Source of the DNA: Candidatus Omnitrophota bacterium | GTDB taxonomy: Bacteria > Omnitrophota > Gorgyraeia > Gygaellales > Profunditerraquicolaceae | DNA length: 6,432 nucleotides | NCBI GenBank assembly: GCA_028714595.1 | Contig: JAQTMD010000091.1 | Location: forward strand, 1-6,432 | Reading direction: 5' to 3' | Part shown: piece by piece, positions 5,290 through 6,432 of the stretch | How the letters are laid out: each line of letters begins with the position of its first letter | How positions within the stretch are numbered: position 1 is the stretch's first letter | Program-made: the position numbers and the translations under genes | The notes under the pieces: model-generated | What the model saw: only the letters and a program-made list of their open reading frames with translations | What the model was told of the DNA's origin: nothing | Databases searched by the model: none

Positions 5290-6388
5290 AGAAGACGGCG
5301 CGGGTCTTGGAGACGTTGGCCATGATGCCCAGCGCCGAGAACGTGGTGATCACCGAGGAGCCGCCGTAGCTCATCAGCGGCAGCGGCAGCCCCACCACGG
5401 GCGCCAGGCCCATGGTCATGGCGATGTTGATGCAGGCCTGGATGCAGAGCATACAGGCGATGCCGGTGCTCAAAAGCTGACCGTAGTGATCGCCGGTGCG
5501 TTCCGCGATATGGATGCCCTGGCGCACCAGGAGGAAATAAAGCCCGATGACCACCAGCGCCCCGGCAAACCCCCATTCTTCGGCAAACGTGGCAAATATG
5601 AAATCCGTATGCGCCTCCGGCAGGAATTTTAACTGGCTCTGCGTGCCCTCCTTCCACCCTTTGCCGAAGAATCCGCCTGAACCGATGGCGATCCTGGACT
5701 GGATCACCGTGTATCCGGCGCCGAGCGGATCGATGTTGGGATCGAGAAATACCCGGATCCGGTCCTTCTGGTAATCTTTGAGAAAATACCACGATACCGG
5801 TACCAGGCTCGCCACGATGAGCAAAAAGATCACGATATAGCGCAGTTTTACCTTGCTCAAAAACAGCATGATGAAAAATATGAAGAACACGATCGCGCCG
5901 CTTCCCAGGTCGGGCTGTTCGATGATCAGTCCCATGGGTATGGCCACGAAGACAAACGGGACAACCAGCGCCCGTACCAGCCCGAATTTCTGAGCCTTGA
6001 GCGCCACGTCATCAACGGACTTCTTGCTGAAATATTTCGCCAGGAATATGAGCACGATGAGCTTGGCGATCTCGGTAGGCTGGACCTGGAGCCACCAGAA
6101 CTTGAGCCAGCGCTGCGCGCCGAGCCGTACGATACCCAGGACAAACACCAGGAGCAAGAGCAGGATCACCACGGCATAGATGAAATACGTCCAGTCCCAG
6201 AGACGCCGGTAATTGAAATTAGAAAAAAACCAGAAGGACAAAAGCCCCAGGACCACCCAGAGGATCTGGCGCTGATAGAGCGTCTGAAAAAACCCTCCCT
6301 CTTTCCTGCTCGTACTGCTGAAAATGGAGAGGATGCCCAGCACCGCGATCAGCAATGCGATGATGAGGATCTTGAGTGCAGTGTTCAT
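5288..6388 (-). CDS. rodA: RodA, SEDS-family peptidoglycan glycosyltransferase
   Basis: RodA polymerises lipid II into glycan strands in the inner membrane for cell elongation, working with PBP2 and the MreBCD complex. The 366-residue protein has the usual family length and about ten hydrophobic segments. Diagnostic elements are GAQRWL (90-95), QPTEIAKL (103-110), the long extracellular segment with GAGYTVIQSRIAIGSGG (223-239), the HTDFIFATFAEEWGF block (260-274), and the C-terminal family signature ending PLMSYGGSS (337-345). The conserved D262 in TDFIF appears to be the essential aspartate of SEDS enzymes. The ATG overlaps the stop of the preceding gene (ATGA), indicating translational coupling. 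FtsW is less likely given the length, the short N-terminus and the neighbouring genes. Confidence 0.96.
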   Translation of the reverse strand: MNTALKILIIALLIAVLGILSIFSSTSRKEGGFFQTLYQRQILWVVLGLLSFWFFSNFNYRRLWDWTYFIYAVVILLLLLVFVLGIVRLGAQRWLKFWWLQVQPTEIAKLIVLIFLAKYFSKKSVDDVALKAQKFGLVRALVVPFVFVAIPMGLIIEQPDLGSGAIVFFIFFIMLFLSKVKLRYIVIFLLIVASLVPVSWYFLKDYQKDRIRVFLDPNIDPLGAGYTVIQSRIAIGSGGFFGKGWKEGTQSQLKFLPEAHTDFIFATFAEEWGFAGALVVIGLYFLLVRQGIHIAERTGDHYGQLLSTGIACMLCIQACINIAMTMGLAPVVGLPLPLMSYGGSSVITTFSALGIMANVSKTRAVF

Positions 6389-6432
6389 GGTTTTTCCAGT
6401 ATCCCTTCCAGTATCATCCGCTCGATGATCTC
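6385..6432 (-). CDS. C-terminus of the gene upstream of rodA, probably PBP2
   Basis: The frame that ends with TGA at 6387-6385 is open to the window edge and encodes EIIERMILEGILEKP. The stop overlaps the rodA start as ATGA, the classic arrangement of coupled genes. In most bacteria the gene in this position is mrdA (PBP2, the transpeptidase partner of RodA), and the tail is compatible with one, but 15 residues cannot prove it. Confidence 0.55.
   Translation of the reverse strand, partial: EIIERMILEGILEKP

Noticed and set aside
5166..5792. 208-codon minus-strand frame overlapping rodA
   Set aside because: It overlaps well-conserved RodA sequence in another frame and is rich in R, G and H as expected of a shadow. 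Only its tail in the palindrome arm is of interest and is reported there.
1..6432. tRNA, rRNA, CRISPR array, transposase or integrase genes
   Set aside because: I looked for cloverleaf patterns, regularly spaced direct repeats and transposase motifs and saw none.

Overview
All genes in this window lie on the minus strand, so the reading order runs from high to low coordinates. Most of the window is GC-rich (one 60-base sample inside the radical SAM gene is about 62% G+C). The gene content is a Gram-negative type cell-elongation and type IV pilus/type II secretion repertoire: RodA, a B12-binding-type radical SAM protein, and several MshEN-domain proteins including a GspE/PilB ATPase. This would fit an uncultured lineage such as Omnitrophota, Elusimicrobiota or a deltaproteobacterial group. 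That assignment is inference from gene content only; no taxonomic marker is present.

Layout in transcription order. (1) 6432-6385: the last 15 codons of an upstream gene, probably the elongasome transpeptidase PBP2, overlapping rodA by ATGA. (2) 6388-5288: complete rodA, the SEDS glycosyltransferase. (3) 5287-4974: about 310 bases without a convincing gene, mostly filled by a large imperfect palindrome (arms 5053-5148 and 5178-5270). (4) 4973-4353: a strikingly AT-rich gene for a 206-residue, probably four-span membrane protein that I do not recognise, with the strongest Shine-Dalgarno in the window. (5) 4336-2573: a radical SAM protein of the TIGR03960 type. (6) 2572-2385: a non-coding gap with three hairpins and then a good sigma-70-like promoter (TTGCCT, 17 bases, TATAAT). 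(7) 2384-1941: a stand-alone 147-residue MshEN domain protein. (8) 1937-1884: a long terminator-like hairpin built from heptamer repeats. (9) 1849-143: a complete GspE/PilB-family ATPase. (10) 132-1: the start of a third MshEN-type protein, cut by the window edge.

Two modules can be seen. The right half is a cell-wall elongation block in which rodA is followed by the TIGR03960 radical SAM gene, a neighbourhood known from other bacteria, but here the AT-rich membrane gene and the palindrome lie between them. The left half is a pilus or secretion motor block. Its small stand-alone MshEN protein keeps all four glycines and both glutamines of the family's two cyclic-di-GMP-binding motifs, whereas the ATPase beside it has lost the glycines. 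This suggests, as inference, that cyclic-di-GMP sensing has been moved from the motor to a separate subunit with its own promoter and terminator.

I found no tRNA, rRNA, CRISPR array or transposase. The best candidates for something undescribed are the palindrome plus AT-rich gene inserted after rodA, and the split MshEN sensor/motor arrangement.
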